Positions 16,075 to 24,259 of a stretch of DNA of 64,000 nucleotides are shown piece by piece; within the stretch, counting starts at the first letter, position 1, and each line of letters starts with the position of its first letter. The stretch is taken from positions 1-64,000 of the forward strand of contig CAKQLP010000006.1 in assembly GCA_934254675.1 (NCBI GenBank). The letters run 5' to 3'. Under the pieces are notes generated by a model. The model saw only the letters and a program-made list of their open reading frames with translations, did not search any database and had not been told where the DNA came from. Source of the stretch: an uncultured Alphaproteobacteria bacterium (GTDB lineage Bacteria > Pseudomonadota > Alphaproteobacteria > RF32 > CAG-239). The position numbers and the translations under genes were made by a program.

Positions 16075-18744
16075 TTATCCAACAATGCGTCCATGGCAGT
16101 GCTTAAATTTTTTACCGCTACCGCAAGGACATGGATCATTTCTGGATACGCCTTCAAATAAAGACGGATCAATTTGTTTCAATGGTTCATCACCTTCATG
16201 AACGGCTTGCATCGGACGATTTTGTTCTTTATCCATGGCTTTCTGCATTTGTTCCTGAGAGTTTGTTTGAATAACGGTATGACAGATTACCACGGTTACC
16301 CGCTGTTTTAGAATATCTAACATTCTTGAAAACATGTTAAATGCTTCTTTTTTATATTCATTTAGCGGGTCTTTTTGCCCATATGCGCGCAGTACAATGG
16401 TGTGACGCATCAAATCCAGTGTTGCAATATGGTCTTTCCACAGTTGGTCAAGAACTTGCAAAAAGATGCTTTTTTGCACCATTTTAACGGCGTCTTCCGG
16501 CAAGGTTTTTTCTCTTTCTGCCATGCGGTTGTCAACTTCTTGCAAAATACGCTCTTTGAGCCCCTCACTGTCAAGTTCTGGTTCGTTGCACCAATTTGTA
16601 ATTGGTAAAATAAAACCTGTTGCGGCGGATAAATCTTGTTTTAGACCTTCTTTATCCCATTCATCTGCACCAGTTCCATATGGAACATGAGCGTTTATAA
16701 TGCCGCTTAGGTATTCTTCCCGCATGTCTTTAATTGTGTCAGATAAATCTTCGCTTTCCATGATTTCACGGCGTTGTTCATAAATAATTTTACGCTGTTC
16801 ATTCATGACGTTATCATATTTAAGCAGGTTTTTACGAATATCAAAGTTGCGTTCTTCCACTTTTTGTTGCGCTTTTTCAAGAGCTTTGCTAATCCAAGGA
16901 TGGACAAGAGCTTCGCCCTCAGGCAATCCTAGGCGCTGTAAAACGTTAGACATTTTTTCAGACCCAAAAATTCTCATTAAATCATCTTGCATGGATAAGA
17001 AAAACTTTGATGTCCCTGGGTCTCCCTGACGGCCGGAACGACCGCGTAATTGGTTGTCAATGCGGCGGCTTTCATGGCGCTCAGTTCCTAAAATGTACAA
17101 TCCGCCGGCGGCTAAAACTTTTTCTTTATCTTCGGCAACTTCTTTTTCAATTTTGTTTTTCAATTCCGAAATTTGTTCAGGTGTTTCGTCTCCTTTGAGA
17201 ATTTCTTGCAATTTCATTTCCGGATTACCGCCTAATTGAATATCGGTACCGCGTCCGGCCATGTTTGTCGCTATGGTCACGGCTCCGGAAACACCGGCTT
17301 GAGCCACAATTGCCGCTTCTCTTTCGTGATAGCGGGCATTCAAAACCTCAAATTTTAAATCAGGGGCAGCTTTGTGAAGCAAATTTGCAACAATTTCTGA
17401 TTTTTCAACAGAAGTGGTGCCGACTAAAACAGGTTGCCCGCGTCGGTGACAGTCTAAAATAGTATTGATAATGGCACGATATTTTTCACCTTCAGTTCGA
17501 TATATTTCATCGTGCAAATCTTCGCGCTGAACAGGTTTGTTTGTCGGAATTTCAACACATACCAAGTTATAAATGTCGCAGAATTCCGTTTCCTCTGTCA
17601 TTGCTGTTCCTGTCATACCCGATAATTTTGGATACAAACGGAAATAATTTTGGAATGTGATAGAGGCCAATGTTTGGTTCTCTGATTGAATTTTAACACC
17701 TTCCTTGGCTTCCAACGCTTGGTGCAAACCATCGCTGAAACGGCGGCCTTCCATAATGCGTCCCGTAAATTCATCCACAATGACAACTTTGCCGTCTTTG
17801 ACAATATAGTCAACGTCTTTTTGGAACATTTCATGAGCGCGCAAAGCGTTATTTACATGTTGAACAAGGCCAACATTGCCAATATCATATAAAGAGCCTT
17901 CTTTAATTAATCCGGCATCGCGTAATAGTTTTTCAACATGCTCCATGCCTGCTTCGGTCAATGTGACGTTTTTTTGCTTTTCATCTTTTTCGTAATCTTC
18001 AGGAACCAATTGCGACATTAGGTTTGAAACACTGACATAAGTTGCTGACGAATCTTCGGCTTCTCCAGAAATAATCAGCGGTGTTCTTGCCTCATCAATC
18101 AAAATGGAATCAACTTCATCCACAATGGCAAAATTGAAATCACGTTGAACACGTTCATAAAGGCTAAACTTCATATTGTCGCGTAAATAATCAAAACCTA
18201 ATTCATTGTTTGTGGCGTAAACAATATCAGAATTATAGGCTAAACGGCGTTCATTGTCATTTTTACCATGAATGATGTAATCGACGGTCAAACCGAGAAA
18301 ACGATAAATTTTTCCCATCCATTCAGCGTCGCGTTTTGCTAAATAATCGTTAACGGTGACAACATGAACACCTTTTCCTTCCAAAGCATTTAGATAGGCA
18401 GCCAATGTAGCCACAAGTGTTTTGCCTTCACCGGTTTTCATTTCGGCAATCATTCCCTTGTGCAAAACAATACCGCCGATTAGTTGCACGTCGTAATGGC
18501 GTTGTCCCATAACGCGTTTAGAGGCCTCGCGGACTGTCGCAAAAGCTTCTGGCAAAATATCATCTAAAGTTTCTCCGTTTTTTAGACGATTTCGAAATTC
18601 TGTGGTTTTTGCTTGCAGTTGTTCATCGGTGAGTTTTACAAAATTTGGCTCCAACGCATTGATTTGATTAACGATTTTATACTGTTTTTTCACAAAACGA
18701 TCATTGGCGCTGCCAAAAAGTTTACGGGCAATTTTTCCTAACAT
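16075..18744 (-). CDS. secA: Protein translocase ATPase SecA
   Basis: 889 residues, full length. Walker A MKTGEGKT, the DEAD-like box FAIVDEVDSILIDEARTPLI, the preprotein cross-linking and helical scaffold regions, the QLRGRSGRQGDPG motif and the C-terminal zinc-binding tail CPCGSGKKFKHCHG are all present. It drives secretion of unfolded proteins through SecYEG. A promoter (18,777-18,805) lies upstream, divergent from the parvulin gene. The tail binds SecB and phospholipids in other species. Confidence 0.98.
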   Translation of the reverse strand: MLGKIARKLFGSANDRFVKKQYKIVNQINALEPNFVKLTDEQLQAKTTEFRNRLKNGETLDDILPEAFATVREASKRVMGQRHYDVQLIGGIVLHKGMIAEMKTGEGKTLVATLAAYLNALEGKGVHVVTVNDYLAKRDAEWMGKIYRFLGLTVDYIIHGKNDNERRLAYNSDIVYATNNELGFDYLRDNMKFSLYERVQRDFNFAIVDEVDSILIDEARTPLIISGEAEDSSATYVSVSNLMSQLVPEDYEKDEKQKNVTLTEAGMEHVEKLLRDAGLIKEGSLYDIGNVGLVQHVNNALRAHEMFQKDVDYIVKDGKVVIVDEFTGRIMEGRRFSDGLHQALEAKEGVKIQSENQTLASITFQNYFRLYPKLSGMTGTAMTEETEFCDIYNLVCVEIPTNKPVQREDLHDEIYRTEGEKYRAIINTILDCHRRGQPVLVGTTSVEKSEIVANLLHKAAPDLKFEVLNARYHEREAAIVAQAGVSGAVTIATNMAGRGTDIQLGGNPEMKLQEILKGDETPEQISELKNKIEKEVAEDKEKVLAAGGLYILGTERHESRRIDNQLRGRSGRQGDPGTSKFFLSMQDDLMRIFGSEKMSNVLQRLGLPEGEALVHPWISKALEKAQQKVEERNFDIRKNLLKYDNVMNEQRKIIYEQRREIMESEDLSDTIKDMREEYLSGIINAHVPYGTGADEWDKEGLKQDLSAATGFILPITNWCNEPELDSEGLKERILQEVDNRMAEREKTLPEDAVKMVQKSIFLQVLDQLWKDHIATLDLMRHTIVLRAYGQKDPLNEYKKEAFNMFSRMLDILKQRVTVVICHTVIQTNSQEQMQKAMDKEQNRPMQAVHEGDEPLKQIDPSLFEGVSRNDPCPCGSGKKFKHCHGRIVG

Positions 18745-18776
18745 TGAAGTTCCTTTAAATATATTAATTCAACATA

Positions 18777-18805
18777 CATTTAGTTTGATTACTTCCTAAA
18801 GTCAA
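18777..18805 (-). promoter_or_regulatory. Probable secA promoter
   Basis: On the minus strand, TTGACT (18805-18800), 17 bases, then TAAATG (18782-18777), about 33 bases before the secA ATG. The -35 is near consensus and the -10 is weaker. Confidence 0.5.
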
Positions 18806-18845
18806 GAGTCTGCTAAAAAGTTATAAACCAACATGAAAAAATCCT

Positions 18846-18874
18846 TTGATATTTAGCAAGAATGTATATATTAT
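18846..18874 (+). promoter_or_regulatory. Promoter of the parvulin gene
   Basis: TTGATA (18846-18851), exactly 17 bases, TATTAT (18869-18874), ending 30 bases before the ATG. A strong sigma-70 match. A TTAGGAGGA ribosome binding site follows. Confidence 0.65.
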
Positions 18875-18904
18875 GACACTGATTTGTTTATTTAGGAGGA
18901 TTTT

Positions 18905-19744
18905 ATGCAAAAAAAATATATTTTCGCAACAACCGCCGCTGTTGTTGTTTTGTTGGCAGGTGCTTTTACCTATAAAGTGTACGCTGAAAAAAATAATGGT
19001 GTTGCCGCTGTTGTAAACGGAGAGCAAATAACTGTTGCCGATATTAAGGAAGCTTATGAGCAAACACCGCAAATTAAAAATCAGGTTTCTTTTGAAGAAT
19101 TTTATAATCGTGCTTTGGAAGTCATGATTAACAGTAAGTTGGCTTTACAAGCCGCAACGGCAGCAAATGTTCAAGCTTCTCAAGAATATCAAAAAGAATT
19201 AGCGGCAATGCAAGACGATTTAGCTCGCAAAGTTTATATTGATCAGCAATTAGCGACTAAAGTGACAGATGCTGAAATTAAAAAAGTTTATGATGAATAT
19301 GTTGCCAATTTTAAAAGTGAAAAAGAAATAAAGGCAAAACATATTTTAGTTGATAGCGAAGATTTGGCTAAAGAAATTATTGAAAAATTAAATAAAAAAT
19401 CTGCAAAATTTGATGATTTGGCTAAACAATATTCCAAAGATCAAGCTGATTTGGGCTATTTCACAGCCGAAGCTATGGTTCCAGAATTTTCAGATGCCGC
19501 TTTTGCTATGAAAAAAGGTACTTTTTCTCAAAAACCAGTAAAAACTGAATTTGGTTACCATGTTATTTTAGTTGAAGATGTTAGAGATTCTAAGCCGCTT
19601 CCATTTGAAAATGTTGCAGAACAAATTAAAGGAACCTTATCTCAACAAGCCGTTGCTCAAGTTGTGGCTGATTTGCACAAAAATGCGCAAATTGAAAAAT
19701 TTGATTTGAACGGGAAAAAAATAACAGAAGAAGAGAAAAAATAA
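18905..19744 (+). CDS. Periplasmic parvulin-type peptidyl-prolyl isomerase
   Basis: 279 residues. An N-terminal signal or anchor (1-26, AAVVVLLAGAFTYKVYA) exports it. A SurA/PrsA-like chaperone segment with VVNGEQITVADI follows, then the parvulin domain (about 138-235: KAKHILVDSEDLA, ADLGYFTAEAMVPEF, VKTEFGYHVILVEDV). It would catalyse proline isomerisation and aid folding of exported proteins, fitting its divergent position next to secA. A strong AGGAGGA site fixes the start. The C-terminal tail is Lys/Glu-rich. Confidence 0.88.
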   Translation: MQKKYIFATTAAVVVLLAGAFTYKVYAEKNNGVAAVVNGEQITVADIKEAYEQTPQIKNQVSFEEFYNRALEVMINSKLALQAATAANVQASQEYQKELAAMQDDLARKVYIDQQLATKVTDAEIKKVYDEYVANFKSEKEIKAKHILVDSEDLAKEIIEKLNKKSAKFDDLAKQYSKDQADLGYFTAEAMVPEFSDAAFAMKKGTFSQKPVKTEFGYHVILVEDVRDSKPLPFENVAEQIKGTLSQQAVAQVVADLHKNAQIEKFDLNGKKITEEEKK

Positions 19745-19764
19745 TTTAATAATCTTCTGATTAT

Positions 19765-19799
19765 AAAAAGGGGCACAGTTCAGTTTAGTGCCTCTTTTT
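19765..19799 (+). terminator. Rho-independent terminator after the parvulin gene
   Basis: AAAAAGGGGCAC and GTGCCTCTTTTT pair around an 11-base loop, followed by the T-run. It lies between convergent genes and can serve both strands. Confidence 0.75.
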
Positions 19800-19822
19800 G
19801 TTTGTATATAAAAGAAAAGAGA

Positions 19823-20386
19823 TTAAACTAGTTTTATTTCATGTAAAATGGCGGTAAAATCTTCTTTTTGTGGAGAGCAAATATAAGCGCCGACTTTTAC
19901 GTCATCAACATCGTGAATTAGATAAAATTTTCGTAGTTGAATATAATTTTGTCCATCAAGCGAATAGCTGGCAATGTAACATCCTTTATGCTTTTTCAAA
20001 CGATACCAAACTCGTTTTACACCGGTAGGAAGCGGAATTGTCGCCAAATCAGAATAGCCGTCAATGGTTAAAGATGTCGCAAGCATAGGGGCGTTTTCTT
20101 GTTCATACATAATAGAGCATTTGAACCAGTTGTTTACATCAGTGCGCAACATAATTCCGCATTGGTCGAACAAACCGGCAGAGGTAAATTCCCAATTTAA
20201 ATCACAGCAAAAGTCGCCTAAAACGTAACAAAAAAAGAAGTGTCCGTCGTCTTTTCGGAAATTATAGCGAGCACAACACCAAAAATCTGTTCGGTACTTG
20301 GCTAAAACATTCATTCCTTTTTCGTCAAAACGGACATTAGCCGGTTCATTCATCCAATCAAATTGCTTTAGGCTTTCTAAGAGCAT
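19823..20386 (-). CDS. DUF1349 (concanavalin-like) domain protein
   Basis: 187 residues, entirely a DUF1349/Ree1-like jelly-roll: an aromatic-rich start (LKQFDWMNEPANV), the DFWCCARYNF strand and the conserved FDQCGIMLRTDVNNWFKCSIMYE and WYRLKKHKGCYIASYSLDG blocks. Homologues are cytoplasmic and probably bind carbohydrate; the fungal member Ree1 affects enolase. No signal peptide is seen. The ATG overlaps the upstream dnaJ-like stop by one base, so the pair is coupled. Confidence 0.8.
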   Translation of the reverse strand: MLLESLKQFDWMNEPANVRFDEKGMNVLAKYRTDFWCCARYNFRKDDGHFFFCYVLGDFCCDLNWEFTSAGLFDQCGIMLRTDVNNWFKCSIMYEQENAPMLATSLTIDGYSDLATIPLPTGVKRVWYRLKKHKGCYIASYSLDGQNYIQLRKFYLIHDVDDVKVGAYICSPQKEDFTAILHEIKLV

Positions 20387-21327
20387 TAAAAACTCCTAAC
20401 CGCATAGTTTTCCATTTTGTCTGCTAATTGTGTTAAATCGGCGGATTTTGCTTTAGGCAACATAACCATTAAGTTTATAATTTCATCGCCTTGACCGTTT
20501 TTACTTTTAATTCCCAGACCTTTTAACCGTAGTTTTTCGCCACTGGAAGAAAGCGGAGGAATTGTTACCGCCACTTTACCATTGATTGTCGGCACGGTTA
20601 TTTTAGCACCGCTTATAGCTTCTTTAACAGAAATCGGCAAATCTAATAAAATATTCAATCCGTCGTTTTTGAAATATGGGTGTTCGTCAACATTAACCGT
20701 AATTAGAACATCTCCGTTTTCTCCGCCGTTTAGTCCGGCGTTGCCTAAGCCTTTAAGACGCATGGTTTGACCGCTTTGCATACCGGCAGGAATTTTTACG
20801 TTTATGGTTTTGCCATTTAAATTAATTTGTTTTTCAATACCTTTGGCGGCATCTAAAAAGTCAATTCTCATATTATAGGAGATATCTTGTCCTCGTTTTG
20901 CCGCGGAATGTTGACTAAATCCACTTTGGGCACCGCCGAATTGTGAAAAAATGTCGTCGCCGAAAATAGAAGAAAAATCAAATCCTCCTTGAGCGCCACT
21001 AAAACCGCGGCTTTTGAAACCGCCAAAAGGATTCCCGCCATAACTTTGATAGTTGCCGAATCCAGAATTTGCTCCATCGAAACCGGCACCAAATCCAGTC
21101 GGCTTTCCATTTTCATCTATTTCATTATTGTCATATTTTTGGCGTTTTTCCGCATTTCCTATAATATCATAAGCATTGGAAATTTCTTTAAATTTATCTG
21201 CGGCATTTTTATCATCTTTGTTTAAATCCGGATGATATTTCCGCGCTAATTTTCGATAAGCTGATTTAATTTCAGCTTCCGATGCATTTTTGCTAACACC
21301 TAAAACGTCATATAAATTTTTGCTCAT
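20386..21327 (-). CDS. cbpA: DnaJ-like co-chaperone (CbpA type)
   Basis: 313 residues. An N-terminal J domain (about 4-68) has the HPD tripeptide in ARKYHPDLN, followed by a Gly/Phe-rich linker (about 75-135) and the two C-terminal beta domains (NVKIPAGMQSGQTMRLKGLG and VTIPPLSSSGEKLRLKGLG). The cysteine-rich zinc finger of DnaJ is absent, so this is the CbpA type. It stimulates DnaK ATPase activity. It forms a two-gene unit with the DUF1349 gene. Confidence 0.9.
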   Translation of the reverse strand: MSKNLYDVLGVSKNASEAEIKSAYRKLARKYHPDLNKDDKNAADKFKEISNAYDIIGNAEKRQKYDNNEIDENGKPTGFGAGFDGANSGFGNYQSYGGNPFGGFKSRGFSGAQGGFDFSSIFGDDIFSQFGGAQSGFSQHSAAKRGQDISYNMRIDFLDAAKGIEKQINLNGKTINVKIPAGMQSGQTMRLKGLGNAGLNGGENGDVLITVNVDEHPYFKNDGLNILLDLPISVKEAISGAKITVPTINGKVAVTIPPLSSSGEKLRLKGLGIKSKNGQGDEIINLMVMLPKAKSADLTQLADKMENYAVRSF

Positions 21328-21365
21328 GTTTCATTATTCTCCCTAAGGTTTATATAGGGATAAAT

Positions 21366-21686
21366 CTATTCAACTGCAAGGTCAACGCAATCAAAAGTCG
21401 CACGCCTTTTATGGTTTTTGTACAAATAAATGTCACGAAGATAAGCTTTTTTTTCGCCTCCGGTCATTTCAAAGCAATATGCCGAGGCCAATGTTGCGAC
21501 ATCATCGATGCGAACATCGGCATATTCATAGACGACATAGTTGTCGCCCATAGCTTTTGTTGCAATATTGCGGCGAAATCGTTCAGCATCTGAAGAATAT
21601 ATTGGTTCGCCGGTGTTTTCATCAATGTTTGATTGACAAGAAACACAAATTAGGGTCAACAAACATAACAGCAGAATTTTTTTCAT
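21366..21686 (-). CDS. Small lipoprotein, 106 aa
   Basis: Signal peptide MKKILLLCLLTLICVSC ends in a lipobox (CVSC), so Cys17 is probably lipidated. The mature part (GDNYVVYEYADVRIDDVATLASAYC) is soluble with two more cysteines. No family is recognised. It stands between the dnaJ-like gene and another exported protein gene on the same strand. Confidence 0.65.
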   Translation of the reverse strand: MKKILLLCLLTLICVSCQSNIDENTGEPIYSSDAERFRRNIATKAMGDNYVVYEYADVRIDDVATLASAYCFEMTGGEKKAYLRDIYLYKNHKRRATFDCVDLAVE

Positions 21687-21756
21687 ATTTCCTCACTTTT
21701 CAGCCAAATACTGAGTTTGATGAGAAAATTATAAGGCAAAAAATATTAAACAATTA

Positions 21757-22143
21757 TTAATTGGACATAAGATTGTAAATTTTAGCGCCGGCTTCATTTA
21801 AAATATCTATAACTTTTTGGTTTTTGGAATTCCTTATTTTATCATTTTTCAGTTTTGCAAAAATTTTATCCATTTTTTTATTATATTCTTTATTATCCTC
21901 TAAATTATCAAAATATTTTGACAGCTTTTCATCTCCCATTTTGAAATCAGCGACTTCTTTGACTATCATTAAATTGCGTGCAGTTGTCTGATCTTTGTTT
22001 GTCGGCAATAAACTTCTGCTGTATTTTATAATGGGACTATTTTCCATTTCAATTACTGTTGTATTTTTACTAATGGTTTGGGCAAATGAAAATGAAAGGT
22101 TAAAAAGGAATAATACAAAGATTAACATGTAAATTTTCATCAT
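21757..22143 (-). CDS. Hypothetical exported protein, 128 aa
   Basis: A hydrophobic signal peptide (residues 3-21, ending SFAQ) precedes a Lys/Asn-rich, probably helical mature domain (EDNKEYNKKMDKIFAKLKND). The family is not recognised. An extended -10 promoter lies about 30 bases upstream and diverges from the ELM1 gene. Confidence 0.6.
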   Translation of the reverse strand: MMKIYMLIFVLFLFNLSFSFAQTISKNTTVIEMENSPIIKYSRSLLPTNKDQTTARNLMIVKEVADFKMGDEKLSKYFDNLEDNKEYNKKMDKIFAKLKNDKIRNSKNQKVIDILNEAGAKIYNLMSN

Positions 22144-22173
22144 TTTACCCCAAAAAAAACTTGCTATCTTTTT

Positions 22174-22201
22174 GATATAGCATATAATCTTAAAAATTCA
22201 A
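22174..22201 (-). promoter_or_regulatory. Probable extended -10 promoter
   Basis: On the minus strand: TTGAAT, 16 bases ending in TATGC, then TATATC. It lies 31 bases before the start of the exported protein gene. It shares the ATGCTATA core with other promoters in the window. Confidence 0.5.
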
Positions 22202-22208
22202 ATATTTT

Positions 22209-23189
22209 ATGGAAAAGATGATGAAAAAAATTCTTTGGGCTTTAATGGATAATCGACGCGGCAGTGTGGGGCAAGCACAAGGCATTATAAATGCGTTGCC
22301 GGAAAATTTTGAAGTTGTTGAAAAAAATTTGAACTATAACAAATTGTCTGGTTTGCCAAATTGGCTGCGTGGGCGTTCGCTTGTGGGACTTGACGCGGAA
22401 ACAAAGCGAAATATTTCTGCACCATGGCCGGATTATGTGCTTTCTATCAGTCGGCGCACGGTTCCTGTTGCTCGCTATATCAAAAAAAAGAATCCAAAAA
22501 CAAAGCTTATTCAGCTGATGCATCCGGGAAAAACTGGCTTGTCGGATTTTGATTTAGTTATTGTGCCGGAGCATGATAAGAACAAAGTATTTTCACCCAA
22601 TATCCATTATATAATAGGTTGTCCGCACCGCGTGACTCCTTTGTATTTGGAACAGGCAAAAGCTAAATGGGAGCCTGTTTTTTCTAAATTGCCTCATCCC
22701 AGAACAGCGTTGATTGTGGGCGGAGCTATAAAAGGCAAACCTTTCTCAAATGAAAATGCTTTAGCTTTGGGAGTTGCTGTAAAAGAGTTAAAAAAGCAAA
22801 TAGGCGGTTCTTTGCTAATCACAACATCGCGGCGGACGGGAAATGAAGCGGAAAAAATAATTTTAGAACAACTTAAAGATATTCCTCAATTTACTTATTT
22901 ATGGGGAGATGTTTCGGAGAACCCATATAGCGGATTTTTAGCTTGCGCTGACAATATTGTTGTCACCGGAGATTCTGTTTCTATGTGCTGTGAAGCAACA
23001 GGAACCGGAAAGCCGATTTATTTATTTATTGGTAAAAATTGGTTAACCCAAAAACATTTGCGCTTTGTTCAATCTTTGTGCGATACGGGATGTGCTGTGG
23101 AAATTAATGCGCAGCAAGCGATGTCCTTTAAACCAAGGCAAAGTTTGAATGCGGCCAAAGAGGTTGCCGAGTTAATTGACAGGCTTTAA
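22209..23189 (+). CDS. ELM1/GtrOC1 family protein (mitochondrial fission ELM1-like)
   Basis: 326 residues matching the ELM1 family (Pfam Mito_fiss_Elm1): WALMDNRRGSVGQAQGI at the N-terminus, LIQLMHPGKTGLSDFDLVIV in the middle, and VTGDSVSMCCEATGTGKPIY near the end, the last resembling a GT-B glycosyltransferase donor site. The plant homologue affects mitochondrial fission; in Alphaproteobacteria the role is unknown but envelope-sugar transfer is plausible. Two ATGs four codons apart could be the start, and a GGAAAAG stretch favours the second. It converges on yejB, overlapping by four bases. Confidence 0.82.
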   Translation: MEKMMKKILWALMDNRRGSVGQAQGIINALPENFEVVEKNLNYNKLSGLPNWLRGRSLVGLDAETKRNISAPWPDYVLSISRRTVPVARYIKKKNPKTKLIQLMHPGKTGLSDFDLVIVPEHDKNKVFSPNIHYIIGCPHRVTPLYLEQAKAKWEPVFSKLPHPRTALIVGGAIKGKPFSNENALALGVAVKELKKQIGGSLLITTSRRTGNEAEKIILEQLKDIPQFTYLWGDVSENPYSGFLACADNIVVTGDSVSMCCEATGTGKPIYLFIGKNWLTQKHLRFVQSLCDTGCAVEINAQQAMSFKPRQSLNAAKEVAELIDRL

Positions 23190-24259
23190 TTTTTATCAAA
23201 ATTAATGCGCGGGTCAACGAGTGAATAAGTTAAATCACTGACAAGCTTTAAGATTAATCCAAGTAATCCGAAAATGTACAATGTTCCAAAAACGACTGGA
23301 TAATCACGTGTGGTTACAGCTTCGTAACCCAACATTCCTAATCCATTGAGTGAAAAAATAACTTCAATCAATAACGAACCTGTAAATAACATCTTTATCA
23401 ATAATGTTGGAAAGCCTGCAATTATGATAAGCATGGCGTTGCGGAATATATGTCCATAGAGAATGTTATGTTCTGAAACTCCTTTTGCGCGGGCTGTCAA
23501 CACATATTGTTTATTGATTTCATCCAAAAATGAATTTTTTGTCAGCATTGTCAGGCTGGCAAATCCGCCGATAACCATTGTTAAAACAGGAAGGGTTATA
23601 TGCCAAGCGTAATCAGATATTTTTTGAAAAAAAGACAAGTCACCCCAATTTTCGGAAGTTAATCCGCGTAAAGGAAAACATTGCCAATAAACGCCACCGG
23701 CAAAAAACACTATAAAAAACACCGCCAATAAAAACACCGGCATGGCTGAGCCTAAAATAACTAAAAAAGAAGTAATTGTGTCAAATTTTGAACCATCTTT
23801 CTGTGCTTTTTTTATTCCCAGAGGTATGGCTATTAAATAAATAATCAGAGTTGACCATAGTCCTAAAGAAATTGAAACGGGTAGGCGTTCTTTAATCAGT
23901 TCAATAATCGTTTTGTCTTGATAATAGCTTTTCCCAAAATTAAAGCATAAATAATCTTTTAACATTTTCCCGTATCTATAATACCATGGTTTATCAAAAC
24001 CAAACTGTTTTTCGAGCGCTTTGATTAAATCTTCTGGAACACCCTGAGCGCCAATATATTGAGAATTACTGGATTTTTGTGACAACTCGACAGAGGAAGT
24101 TAAATTTGCTTTTGTATCTGTGTTTATGCCGCGGTATTTTGCTAAAATATAATCAACAGGACCTCCCGGAGCCAACTGAATAATAGCAAAATTGACTGTA
24201 ATTATTCCGAGTAATGTCAAAGGGATGAGTAATAATCTTTTAAAAATATAAGTACGCAT
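23186..24259 (-). CDS. yejB: Peptide ABC transporter permease, YejB type
   Basis: 357 residues in the YejB layout: an N-terminal helix (about 9-28), then LAPGGPVDYIL, a long periplasmic loop (about 40-95) and five further helices. The EAA-type loop is TARAKGVSEHNILYGHIFRNAM. It imports oligopeptides through the inner membrane. AAGGAG before the ATG ending at 24,259 fixes the start, which overlaps the yejA stop by one base. No yejE or yejF follows, because the next gene is convergent. Confidence 0.88.
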   Translation of the reverse strand: MRTYIFKRLLLIPLTLLGIITVNFAIIQLAPGGPVDYILAKYRGINTDTKANLTSSVELSQKSSNSQYIGAQGVPEDLIKALEKQFGFDKPWYYRYGKMLKDYLCFNFGKSYYQDKTIIELIKERLPVSISLGLWSTLIIYLIAIPLGIKKAQKDGSKFDTITSFLVILGSAMPVFLLAVFFIVFFAGGVYWQCFPLRGLTSENWGDLSFFQKISDYAWHITLPVLTMVIGGFASLTMLTKNSFLDEINKQYVLTARAKGVSEHNILYGHIFRNAMLIIIAGFPTLLIKMLFTGSLLIEVIFSLNGLGMLGYEAVTTRDYPVVFGTLYIFGLLGLILKLVSDLTYSLVDPRINFDKN